Below, piece after piece: positions 51,792 to 59,783 of a stretch of 64,000 nt of DNA (positions are counted from its first letter, which is position 1; each line of letters opens with the position of its first letter). Under the pieces are notes generated by a model that was given only the letters and a program-made list of their open reading frames with translations, had not been told where the DNA came from and made no database searches. The position numbers were made by a program, and so were the translations under genes. The stretch comes from Bin103 sp002238925 (lineage in GTDB: Bacteria; Spirochaetota; Spirochaetia; SZUA-6; Bin103): the NCBI GenBank assembly GCA_965208065.1, contig OZ242313.1, positions 1,240,001 through 1,304,000 of the forward strand, written 5' to 3'.

Positions 51792-52193
51792 TTACGGTAT
51801 GAGTGCCGTCATTACGCGCTGCAGGATCGGAATCAGCACCGCCGCGCCTCCCAACACGGCCAGGATCCACCGCGTCTGGATAGTGATTTCCTTGCGGACG
51901 TCGGCGATCTCCTTGCGGACGTCGGTCATTTCCTTGCCGAGATCCACCCTCACCGCGGCGATCTCCTTGCCGAGATCCACCCTCACCGCGGCGATCTCCG
52001 CGTTTGTTCGCTTTTCCGACTCCGCTACGTGACGCAGAAACCGCTCCTCCAGAACCTGGAACAGTTGCTCCTTCTGCACTTCGCGCCGCTCTTCCTGGTC
52101 GGATTCGATCTGGCGCAGCATCTCGACCAACGACTCGGTCGCCGCTTCTCCCAGGCGTTCCTGCAACGGACGTGGCACCGACAACACTGCCAT
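51792..52193 (-). CDS. Coiled-coil protein with C-terminal membrane anchor (LA_3696-like), copy 2
   Basis: A 133-residue paralogue of the protein at 49788-50156, differing by a handful of residues and one extra 11-residue unit (VRVDLGKEIAA repeated in tandem, 33 bases). The unit count thus varies between copies. The C-terminal hydrophobic helix is conserved. Both genes lie on the minus strand in the same relation to neighbouring fragments, as part of a segmental duplication. Function unknown. Confidence 0.7.
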   Translation of the reverse strand: MAVLSVPRPLQERLGEAATESLVEMLRQIESDQEERREVQKEQLFQVLEERFLRHVAESEKRTNAEIAAVRVDLGKEIAAVRVDLGKEMTDVRKEIADVRKEITIQTRWILAVLGGAAVLIPILQRVMTALIP

Positions 52194-52291
52194 GACTTGA
52201 GGCTACTCGCCTTCTACACTACCCGGAGTCGGCGTCGCCGTCCATCGCTCGCCGCTCAGATCGCTCAGATCGCTCAGATCGCTGAGATGGA

Positions 52292-52673
52292 TCAGCCTTG
52301 GCGGTTGTGTCCGCCCAACGGCGGCTGGGTGACGGCCGGATCGAACGGGTTGGTCCCGTCCTCCCACTTCTTGCCGACCGGCCGGACCTGCCCGGCACCG
52401 GTGACGTGGTAGGCCAGGCCATCCTTGTCGGGCTCGACGTACTTGGCGAACCACTCCTCCATCTGACCGCGCAGCTCCTTGATGCGATCCGCCTGGGCCG
52501 GATCGTCGACCAGGTTGTTGCGCTCGTCGGGGTCGTTGACCAGATCCCACAGCTCGTTGGGATGGTCGGAGTAGCGATGCACGTACTTCCACTCCGCGGT
52601 CCGGATCATCCGGCAGGAGCCGTACTCGTCGTACACGCAGACCTGCTCGCGTCCGCTCGCCCGCTCATCCTTC
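52292..52673 (-). pseudogene. Sulfatase, C-terminal fragment
   Basis: The minus strand gives CRMIRTAEWKYVHRYSDHP, ELWDLVNDPDERNNLVDDP and RGQMEEWFAKYVEPDKDG, the standard end of arylsulfatases. The catalytic N-terminal domain with C-x-P-S-R is absent. It breaks off at about 52673, where another gene fragment begins on the other strand. Confidence 0.8.
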
Positions 52674-52697
52674 AGCGCCGCAAGAAACGAGATCCCG

Positions 52698-52827
52698 GCG
52701 AGATCAACTCAAGCGGTATCTGGCGGACGACCGGCTGGCGTGGCAGTTTCCGGGGGTGCGCTTCATCGGTCTGGTCGTGGTGTTTCACGGCTGGGAACAA
52801 GTGTTCTGCGACGAAATGCAGCACTGA
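52698..52827 (+). pseudogene. Extreme C-terminus of an AAA-ATPase-like/PD-(D/E)XK protein
   Basis: The frame reads LKRYLADDRLAWQFPGVRF, IGLVVVFHGWEQVFCDEM and ends at about 52827. This is the usual final segment of the AAA-ATPase-like family whose other parts lie at 34.3, 47.2 and 49.4 kb. It has no start and is cut at its 5' end. Confidence 0.65.
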
Positions 52828-52883
52828 CCACGCCCCCTCGCCCTGCTGTTCGGCGTGCTCCGGGTGCTCTGGTGTGGTGTGGC

Positions 52884-52912
52884 TTGACATGCAGGCAGCG
52901 CACAGACAAACT
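52884..52912 (+). promoter_or_regulatory. Shared promoter cassette, copy e (SDR-EthD operon)
   Basis: GTGGC-TTGACA (52884-52889), exactly 17 bases, CAAACT (52907-52912), then CGTGGCTAGATACG. It lies about 130 bases upstream of the SDR gene and in its direction. Confidence 0.8.
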
Positions 52913-53042
52913 CGCCGTGGCTAGATACGTTGCGGGCGGTGCGATCCTGGCGGGACGATGGTAACGACTCAAACCGTCAGCGTTGCGATCGGGTACGGGT
53001 GACGCAGTCCATGCGGTGTGAGCGCAGGGCAAGGAGGGACGC

Positions 53043-53807
53043 ATGGTGAGTTTCGACAATCGAGTTGCCTGGGTCACCGGCGGTGGCCGCGGCATCGGCA
53101 GAGCCCTTGCCCTGGCACTGGCCAGGGAAGGCGTCAGTGTCGCGATCAGCTCCCGCACCGATGCCGAGATTGATGCCGTGGCCGACGAGGTACGCGCGAC
53201 CGGTGCTCGGGCGCTGGCCGTGCGGGCCGACGCCATGTCTCTGGCCGATACCCGGGCCTGTGCCAGGCAGATCAAGGCAGGGCTCGGCCCGGTCGACATC
53301 CTGATCAACAATGCCGGCGGCGGCACCCCACCCCCCGACGACCCCTCCCTGACGCCGGAGCAGGTGGACGAGCAATCGTTCATCGCCAGCGTCGACCTCA
53401 ACCTGTTTTCGGCGTACCGGGCCACGCAGGCGGTGCTGCCGGGGATGGTGGAACGCAACTGGGGGCGCATCATCAACATCGGTTCGGGGTACGCCCGGCA
53501 TTCAGGTGGAGACTTCGCTTACACAGCGGCCAAGCACGGCATCGTGGGCCTGACCCGGGCCATGGCCGCCAAGGTCGCCCTGGACGGCGTGTGCATCAAC
53601 TGCCTGTGCCCTACCTGGACCCACACGCAGCTCATCAATTACGACAACTGGACCGAGGAGCAGCGCCGCGAGCGCACCGCCGCCAATCTGCAGAAGCGGA
53701 TACTGCAGCCGGAAGAGCTGGGGCCCATGGCAGTGCTGCTGGCCTCCGAGGAAGGCTCCAGCATGACCGGGCAGGTGGTGTGCGTAGACGGCGGCGACTG
53801 GATCTGA
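53043..53807 (+). CDS. Short-chain dehydrogenase/reductase, first gene of the EthD operon
   Basis: A 254-residue protein from ATG 53043 behind AGGAGG. The nucleotide loop is TGGGRGIGRAL, followed by INNAGGG, GSGY with the catalytic Ser, and YTAAKHG with Tyr and Lys. The Arg-rich position after the second strand (SSRTDAEID) favours NADP(H). It oxidises or reduces a hydroxyl or keto group. It is followed by EthD-like, Gfo/Idh/MocA, EthD-like and Fe-ADH genes on the same strand. A truncated duplicate lies at 50893. Confidence 0.9.
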   Translation: MVSFDNRVAWVTGGGRGIGRALALALAREGVSVAISSRTDAEIDAVADEVRATGARALAVRADAMSLADTRACARQIKAGLGPVDILINNAGGGTPPPDDPSLTPEQVDEQSFIASVDLNLFSAYRATQAVLPGMVERNWGRIINIGSGYARHSGGDFAYTAAKHGIVGLTRAMAAKVALDGVCINCLCPTWTHTQLINYDNWTEEQRRERTAANLQKRILQPEELGPMAVLLASEEGSSMTGQVVCVDGGDWI

Positions 53808-53861
53808 GAAGACAATCAACCCTATTTCGAAACAAATGATTCATCCATCAAGGAGAGTAAG

Positions 53862-54659
53862 ATGATCCGATTGGTATTTGCGCTGCGGCGCAAGTCAGGC
53901 ATGAGCGTAGAGGACTTCCAGGAACACTTGGTGCGGAAGTACGGCCCGTTGATGGCCAGCTTCGGCGACGTGCTCGGTGTCCGCAAATATGTACAGTCCG
54001 TCACATTGGACGGCGATCCCGCGACCGCCGGCTGGATCGAAAGCCGCGGCAGTGAGATGGAACCCTCGTACGACGCGGTCAGTGAAGTGTGGTGGGATAC
54101 GCTGGAGAAACTAAGTGCCACGCTGAGCTCGTCGGAAGGCCAGGAGGCGTGGGCGGCGCTGCTGGCGGAGGAGCGGAAATTCGTCGACCATGCCAACTCG
54201 CCGCTCTGGCTGGCTCACGAATACCCGCAAGTGAATTCCCTGCCGGAGAACATCGTGGCCCGTCCCCTGGGCAACTTGGTAAAGTTCGTATTCACACTGC
54301 GCCACCCGACCAGCATGTCGCTACAGGAAGCCCAGCATTACTGGCTGTCCTATCATGGCCCGGTACTTCGCAACAGCGTGTCCGGTAGCGGCTCCATCAT
54401 GCGCTACTTCCAGGTGCACCGCTTCGACCATGAGTTGGCCGACCAACTCCGCGCAGCGCGCGGCACGCAGGCGGAGCCTTACACGGGCGTGGCCGAGCTG
54501 TGGTTTGCACGTCCGGGCAAGAGTGACCCCACCTCGGAAGGGGCCGCTGCCGACCGAATCATCAAGGCGGACGAGCGCAAGTTCATCGACCTGGAGCGAT
54601 CCGCCGTCCAGTTCACCAAGGAGCGGGTGTTCATCGATCACGTGCTGTGTGAGCTCTAG
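53862..54659 (+). CDS. EthD-like tandem ferredoxin-fold protein, copy 1
   Basis: A 265-residue protein from ATG 53862 with AAGGAG upstream. It contains two similar halves: MIRLVFALRRKSGMSVEDF near residue 1 and LVKFVFTLRHPTSMSLQEA near residue 144. In the second, H-Y-W-L-S-Y-H-G-P resembles the EthD motif. EthD/dimeric alpha-beta barrel proteins include isomerases and decarboxylases of small ring compounds and accessory proteins of ether degradation. In this operon it may catalyse a ring or side-chain step. Substrate unknown. Confidence 0.75.
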   Translation: MIRLVFALRRKSGMSVEDFQEHLVRKYGPLMASFGDVLGVRKYVQSVTLDGDPATAGWIESRGSEMEPSYDAVSEVWWDTLEKLSATLSSSEGQEAWAALLAEERKFVDHANSPLWLAHEYPQVNSLPENIVARPLGNLVKFVFTLRHPTSMSLQEAQHYWLSYHGPVLRNSVSGSGSIMRYFQVHRFDHELADQLRAARGTQAEPYTGVAELWFARPGKSDPTSEGAAADRIIKADERKFIDLERSAVQFTKERVFIDHVLCEL

Positions 54660-54676
54660 ATAGAGGCGGTATTCCC

Positions 54677-55678
54677 ATCACCAGGTATCGGGTAGTCATC
54701 GTCGGAACGGGAAGAATCTCCCGCGCACATGCACGGGCGTGCCGGCAGAATGACCAGACCGATCTCGTGGCTGTCTGCGACGTTTCGCAGGCAGCCGTGG
54801 ATTCGTTCGGCCGGCAGTTCGCAGTCGAGCGGAGGTACACCCTCCTCGAGGAGATGCTGGAGAAGGAACCGATCGATATCGCCATAACCTGCACCGGGGC
54901 GGTGTATCAACCCGCGGTGGCCACCCAGATTGCCGAGTCGGGGCGGGTCAAGACGATGCTGTGCGAGAAGCCGCTGTCCCAGACGGCGGCCGATGCCGAG
55001 GCTCTGGTCGCCGCCTGCCGCAACAACGGCGTACTGGTCGCCGAGGGGTGGAAGTTCCGCCACCATCCCCAGCATCTGAAGGCCAAGCAGCTCGTCGAAG
55101 CGGGCGGCATCGGCAAGGTGACGCACATCCTCAGTACTTTCTACGACCGCTTCGAAGACCGCCGCCCGAACACCAGCCGCTTCATCAGCCGCGTCGGCGG
55201 CGGGGCGGTGCGCTGGATGGGCTGCTACAACCTCCACCATGCGCTGTGGATCTTCGGCGAGGAGCCCGAGCGGGTGTATGCCGCGCAGATGCCCGGTGAG
55301 GAGGTGGATGATGCCGCTTCCGTGTTGCTGACCTTTGCCGGCGGGCGTACGGCTCTCGTGTCCGCAGGCCACAACTCTTGGACCTCGGAGATCGCGGAGA
55401 TTCTGGGCACCGCCGGACTGTTGCGGACCGACAAGGCGTTTGGCGCCGATCCTCTGGTGATGGGGGACCTGGAGCACCACACCGCGGACGGGAAGGCCCG
55501 GTACCAGTTCGAGCCGGCCGACTCATTCAGCCTGCAGCTGCAGCACCTGCTCGAGTGCATCGAGAGCGGTCAGCCGCACCGCGTCACACCGGAACAGAGC
55601 ATCGCTCACATGAGAGTAGTCGATGCGGTATTCGAGTCCCTCGAAAGCGGCACACCGGCAACGGTTGGGGGGGGATAG
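54677..55678 (+). CDS. Gfo/Idh/MocA family oxidoreductase, copy 2, with non-canonical start
   Basis: A 333-residue protein. The NAD loop RVVIVGTGRISRAHARA is preceded in frame only by ATT (54671) and ATC (54677) back to a TGA at 54650; no ATG, GTG or TTG exists. GAGG at 54663-54666 stands ten bases before ATC. Starting at the next GTG (54767) would delete the whole NAD loop, so ATC or ATT is proposed. The EKP motif is CEKPLSQTAAD, and GWKFRHHP and CYNLHHALW match the paralogue at 48.2 kb. It is an operon member. Confidence 0.85.
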   Translation: MTRYRVVIVGTGRISRAHARACRQNDQTDLVAVCDVSQAAVDSFGRQFAVERRYTLLEEMLEKEPIDIAITCTGAVYQPAVATQIAESGRVKTMLCEKPLSQTAADAEALVAACRNNGVLVAEGWKFRHHPQHLKAKQLVEAGGIGKVTHILSTFYDRFEDRRPNTSRFISRVGGGAVRWMGCYNLHHALWIFGEEPERVYAAQMPGEEVDDAASVLLTFAGGRTALVSAGHNSWTSEIAEILGTAGLLRTDKAFGADPLVMGDLEHHTADGKARYQFEPADSFSLQLQHLLECIESGQPHRVTPEQSIAHMRVVDAVFESLESGTPATVGGG

Positions 55679-55693
55679 CGATGGCGCCCGCTC

Positions 55694-56410
55694 ATGATTA
55701 GGCAGATCGTTTCCGGCTTCCTGCACGGTCACGATCCCATCCTGGCCGAGAGGTGGTACTACCGCTACCACTGCAAGGAGGTGGTGCGCGCCTTTGGCCC
55801 GTGGCTGCGCAGATACGAGACCTACAAGACCTTACCGCTTCCCGCACCGGGCGAACCCTTTGGCGTGCGCACCGGCTACCTCACCGAACTCTGGTATGCC
55901 AACCTGGAAGACTACGTCGAAGCAGAACCCTACGCGAGAAAGTGGACTCCGATGCCCGCCCTCCCGGCGGGAACTGCCGAGCCAGAGCCGTGTCACATCC
56001 TGGTCCCGGCCCGGCCGACCGAGGATTTCCTGGGCACAGAGCCGGCTCCGGAGGAGCGCACGGTGATGCGCTGGATCTGTGTATTTCGCTACCCGGAAGG
56101 CTCCTCCCTCGAAGACGGCGAACGGTGGTACCTGGACACTCATTCTCGGGAAGTGAAGGAACAACCCGGCCTCCTCAAGTACGTAAGCCACCGGGCCCTG
56201 GAGAATCCCAAATTTCCCGGCGTGTGGCATCGGATGTCCGAGCTGTGGTATGAGGACATGGAAGCTTGGCGCAGGGCGGTGGTCGACTCGCCGCCCCGCT
56301 ATACACCGCCGAACTGGGGGGGCGAATACCCCTTTGTGCATCCGGTAAGTGTCTTCGTCAGGGAGAAGCCGGACGTCGACTTCCTGAAGGACGACCCGAT
56401 CATACCCTGA
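55694..56410 (+). CDS. EthD-like tandem ferredoxin-fold protein, copy 2
   Basis: A 238-residue protein from ATG 55694. Two halves are visible (residues 1-80, IVSGFLHGHDP and WYYRYHCKEV; residues 120-210, WICVFRYPEGSSLEDGERWY). Each has the conserved W-Y and H positions of EthD-like domains. It is clearly related to the gene at 53862 but divergent. The next gene starts right after its stop, and the upstream Gfo gene ends 15 bases before. It is probably a subunit or second enzyme of the same pathway. Confidence 0.75.
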   Translation: MIRQIVSGFLHGHDPILAERWYYRYHCKEVVRAFGPWLRRYETYKTLPLPAPGEPFGVRTGYLTELWYANLEDYVEAEPYARKWTPMPALPAGTAEPEPCHILVPARPTEDFLGTEPAPEERTVMRWICVFRYPEGSSLEDGERWYLDTHSREVKEQPGLLKYVSHRALENPKFPGVWHRMSELWYEDMEAWRRAVVDSPPRYTPPNWGGEYPFVHPVSVFVREKPDVDFLKDDPIIP

Positions 56411-57598
56411 ATGGAATACTGCAGATTTTTTAGCCCGAGAAATATCTACTATGGTGCGGGGGCTCTGGAGAGCCTGGCCACCGTATCGTGTCAACGGGCT
56501 CTTGTCACCACCGATCGCGCCATCCGTGCGTTGGGCATGGTCGAACGTGTCGAGAGGATCCTGCAGGCCAACGGCGCGGCGACCCGGATCTTCGATCAGG
56601 TCGAGGCCGAGCCGTCGAAGGAAACGGCGTGGAAGGCCTTTCATCTGGCGCAGGAGTTCAAACCGGATCTCTTCGTCGGTCTCGGCGGCGGTTCCTGCAT
56701 GGATGTGGGCAAGGTTGCGTGGCTGCTCTTCGAGCACCCTGACTTGGCCGACATGCCGTTGAGCGAGTCGCTGCAAGTGGCAAAGAGCCGCGAGCTGCGC
56801 AGGAAAGCAAGGTACGTGGCGATCCCCACCAGCAGCGGCAGCGGTTCGGAGGGTACGGTGGGGGCGGTGATCGTTGATCGGGAGGCGAATCCTCCTTTCA
56901 AGCCGGTATTCACATCCGAGCACTTGGTACCCGACGTTTCGATTCTCGATCCGGAACTGACCGTATCGTTGCCGCCGACGGTAACGGCCGACTGCGGATA
57001 CGATGCCCTGGTTCACGCGATCGAGCCCTACGTGTGGGAGTTTCAATCGGACCTGGTCGATGCCCTGTCGGTCGGGGCGGCTCGCACCATCTTCGCATGG
57101 CTGCCGCGGGCGGTCGCCAACGGCAAAGACCTGCAGGCCAGGGGAAAGATGCACCTGGCCTCACTTCAGGGTGCAATGGCCATCAGCAATGCCAGCCATA
57201 CTCCTTCAAACAAAATCGGTGTTCACGCACTCGCACACTCGATGGGTGCGGCGTTCCACATACCCCACGGCCGGGCCAACGCCTTTCTGCTGTGCCCGGT
57301 GTTTGCCTTCCTCTACCCAATCCGCAAGGCTCGTCTCAGCAGCCTGGCCGTGTCACTGGGTGTCGAGGGAACGGACGACCGGAGCAAGGTCGGCAACCTC
57401 CTGGCCGCCCTGGATGAGCTCAAGGCGAACGTAGGCATTCCCCTGTCCATCAAGGATTCGGGTCTGGAGGAGAAGCAGTGGCTGGATCAGATCGACCAAC
57501 TGGCCGCCCGCGACGCCGAAGGAAGGGACTCGATCTCCTCTGACGAGATAAAGGAGATCTACATGCACGCCTGGAACGGCACCAAGGCGGAGCTTTAG
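56411..57598 (+). CDS. Iron-containing alcohol dehydrogenase
   Basis: A 395-residue protein whose ATG immediately follows the EthD-2 stop. The NAD site GLGGGSCMDVGK, TSSGSGSEGT, the iron ligands Asp in DCGYDALVHAIEPY and His in HALAHSMGAAFHIPHGRANA identify the family III dehydrogenases, such as maleylacetate reductase and butanol dehydrogenase. In EthD-type pathways a maleylacetate-reductase-like step would be plausible; that is inference. It is the last gene of the operon and faces the operon-3 permease genes tail to tail. Confidence 0.9.
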   Translation: MEYCRFFSPRNIYYGAGALESLATVSCQRALVTTDRAIRALGMVERVERILQANGAATRIFDQVEAEPSKETAWKAFHLAQEFKPDLFVGLGGGSCMDVGKVAWLLFEHPDLADMPLSESLQVAKSRELRRKARYVAIPTSSGSGSEGTVGAVIVDREANPPFKPVFTSEHLVPDVSILDPELTVSLPPTVTADCGYDALVHAIEPYVWEFQSDLVDALSVGAARTIFAWLPRAVANGKDLQARGKMHLASLQGAMAISNASHTPSNKIGVHALAHSMGAAFHIPHGRANAFLLCPVFAFLYPIRKARLSSLAVSLGVEGTDDRSKVGNLLAALDELKANVGIPLSIKDSGLEEKQWLDQIDQLAARDAEGRDSISSDEIKEIYMHAWNGTKAEL

Positions 57599-57761
57599 AA
57601 ACGGCGCGAAAGGCTCATACCGTTGAACCAGTGCTGCAATACATCAAGAATCTTTGAACCATCGTCATGGTCCTCCTTGTGGTGAGTTGCCGGCCCTTGC
57701 CTACCCTCAAAGGAAAACCTGCAACGCAGGCCAAACTGGCAAACAAGGACGGTCTACAGCC

Positions 57762-58673
57762 CTATGTTCGTTTTTTCCCTCCTCCGTAACGTCCTGCACT
57801 ACCCATCAGTCTGGGGTCAAGAAGATCCCTGAGAGTATCACCAAACATGTTGGCGCAGTACACCACACCGGTCAGGCAAAGACCTGGCCAGATTGCCAGA
57901 GCCGGCGCCAACTCCATGTACTTACGCCCATCCCAACTGAGCATCCCTCCCCAACTGGCAACATCGGGCGGCAGGCCGTATCCCAGGAAGCTGAGCCAGG
58001 CTTCGGCCATGATGACAGCGCCGATGGTAGTAGTGAAAATGATTATGGTCGGAGCCATTATATTCGGGATAACGTGCCGCGCGATTGTCCTGTATGCGGG
58101 GCTGCCGATGGATTCAGCCGCCGCCATGTAATCGTTCTCCTTGATTCCGATCACGGCACTTCTAATCACTCGACAGTTTTGAATACCGTAATAGAACCCG
58201 AGTATCAGGATTATCTGCAGTGTACCGGTCCCAACCAGGGACATCACCGTAATCAGTAGGAGCAAACCCGGGAACGCCATGAGGGCATCGACTAGTCTCT
58301 GCACTACAACGTCAAATTTGCCACCAAGGAACCCTGATGGAACGCCAATAAGGGCCGCAATGAGAACACAGATGGTGGTTGCCGCCAGACTAATGATTAC
58401 GGAAATACGGGCACCATACAAGAGGCGGCTCAGGACATCTCTGCCAAGTTGGTCGGTGCCGAGCCAGAATTGCGCCGACGGCGTCTCCAGACGGTTGTCC
58501 AAGTGAAGATCGTTCATACCATACGGCGCCATAAAATCCGCAAAGATGCCAGCGAACAGCATGAAAATCAGCACCCCACCAAAGACCAGACCGGCGGGCT
58601 TCTTCTTGGCCATTCGGAGCAGAGAATCAACGAAGCGCGGACGCCCCCTTGCCAGGCGGTTAACGACCCTCAT
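57762..58673 (-). CDS. Peptide-type ABC transporter permease (OppC-like), operon 3
   Basis: A 303-residue membrane protein from ATG 58673, overlapping the OppB stop (ATGA). GVLIFMLFAGIFADFMAPYG is the first helix; PSAQFWLGTDQLGRDVLSR the OppC loop; AAESIGSPAYRTIARHVIPN the EAA loop; LLDPRLMGSAGRYGG the end. It is intact. A remnant of another OppC with parts of the same blocks lies at 63254-63379. Confidence 0.9.
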   Translation of the reverse strand: MRVVNRLARGRPRFVDSLLRMAKKKPAGLVFGGVLIFMLFAGIFADFMAPYGMNDLHLDNRLETPSAQFWLGTDQLGRDVLSRLLYGARISVIISLAATTICVLIAALIGVPSGFLGGKFDVVVQRLVDALMAFPGLLLLITVMSLVGTGTLQIILILGFYYGIQNCRVIRSAVIGIKENDYMAAAESIGSPAYRTIARHVIPNIMAPTIIIFTTTIGAVIMAEAWLSFLGYGLPPDVASWGGMLSWDGRKYMELAPALAIWPGLCLTGVVYCANMFGDTLRDLLDPRLMGSAGRYGGGKKRT

Positions 58674-59629
58674 CGGTAGTGTATTCGCGGATCGATCCAG
58701 GCGTAGGTAAGGTCGACGAGAACATTCATCAGCACAACCACCGTGGCGACAACGAGGTTTATTCCCGATACAACCGGGTAATCTCTACGTCCAATTGCAT
58801 CCATCATCAGACGGCCAATACCTGGCAGCTGGAAGAGCTCCTCAATGATTAACGACCCTCCGACAATCAAGGGAAATTGAATGCCGATCAGGGTGACCAC
58901 AGGTATCAGGGCGTTCTTCAGGGCATGTCTGATTACCACACGTCTCTCCCTGACCCCCTTTGACCAGGCCGTCCGAATATAGTCCTGGCGCAGCACTTCC
59001 AACATCATCGTCCGCGTCATGCGCATGGTGACGCCGGACAGGGCCATGCCCAATATGGCTGCCGGAAGCAGGAACATGCCCAGGTTTCCGAGGGGGTCCT
59101 CGGCAAAGCGAATCAGCTCTGTTGACGGAGACCAGCCCCACAGGATCGAGGGGTAAAGTATGACTATGGTTGCAGTCCAGAAGGTGGGCACGGACACAAA
59201 GATGATCGACACACTGCGTGCCAGGTAGTCGCCAACCGTATCCTGGCGCAGAGCCGAGTAGACGCCAATCGGCACGGCGGTCAGTCCGGCAATTATGGTG
59301 GCAAGAATCGAGAGTTCGAGAGTAGTCGGCAGCCTGCTCATTATCGTCTCGGCTACTGGACGTGTTCCGATCAGTGGATCACCCAGGCTACCGTGTAGCA
59401 GAATATCTGCAATCCAGCGCACGTACTGGATGTGGACGGGTACATCCAGCCCGAGTATCGCTTCGATAGCTTCCCGTTGTGAGGCGCGCTCCCCCACAAA
59501 CCGCATCTGACCAAGGATGACGTCGATGACGTCACCTGGGATGAGTCGGATAGTCAGAAATACGATAATGGACACCAACAGCAACGTCGGTATCGTAAGA
59601 AGTACTCTCCTTACGAAATAGCTAAACAC
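58670..59629 (-). CDS. Peptide-type ABC transporter permease (OppB-like), operon 3
   Basis: A 319-residue membrane protein from GTG 59629. RRVLLTIPTLLLVSIIVFLT is the first helix. YIRTAWSKGVRERRVVIRHA is the EAA loop; QLPGIGRLMMDAIGRRDYP and WIDPRIHYR are at the C-terminus. It is closest in layout to the operon-2 protein. It should pair with the OppC-like protein encoded by the overlapping next gene. No ATPase gene is found in this operon. Confidence 0.9.
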   Translation of the reverse strand: MFSYFVRRVLLTIPTLLLVSIIVFLTIRLIPGDVIDVILGQMRFVGERASQREAIEAILGLDVPVHIQYVRWIADILLHGSLGDPLIGTRPVAETIMSRLPTTLELSILATIIAGLTAVPIGVYSALRQDTVGDYLARSVSIIFVSVPTFWTATIVILYPSILWGWSPSTELIRFAEDPLGNLGMFLLPAAILGMALSGVTMRMTRTMMLEVLRQDYIRTAWSKGVRERRVVIRHALKNALIPVVTLIGIQFPLIVGGSLIIEELFQLPGIGRLMMDAIGRRDYPVVSGINLVVATVVVLMNVLVDLTYAWIDPRIHYR

Positions 59630-59720
59630 GTGTCAACCAATCCTGGATCCGTGGTGGTACCGACCCGGAAGATCTCGCTAGGTATGGTTCAGGTATGGTT
59701 CAGTTTCCGGGTAAGGGTTC

Positions 59721-59753
59721 GGGGGAGGCAGAGACCGAGCCCGTACCTCCCCC
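59721..59753 (-). terminator. Intercistronic stem-loop, operon 3
   Basis: GGGGGAGG (59721-59728) pairs with CCTCCCCC (59746-59753) around a 17-base loop, about 30 bases after the binding-protein stop. It corresponds in place to the loops in operons 1 and 2. Confidence 0.5.
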
Positions 59754-59783
59754 TTGCCTGCAAACAACACGAAGTGCGAAACC

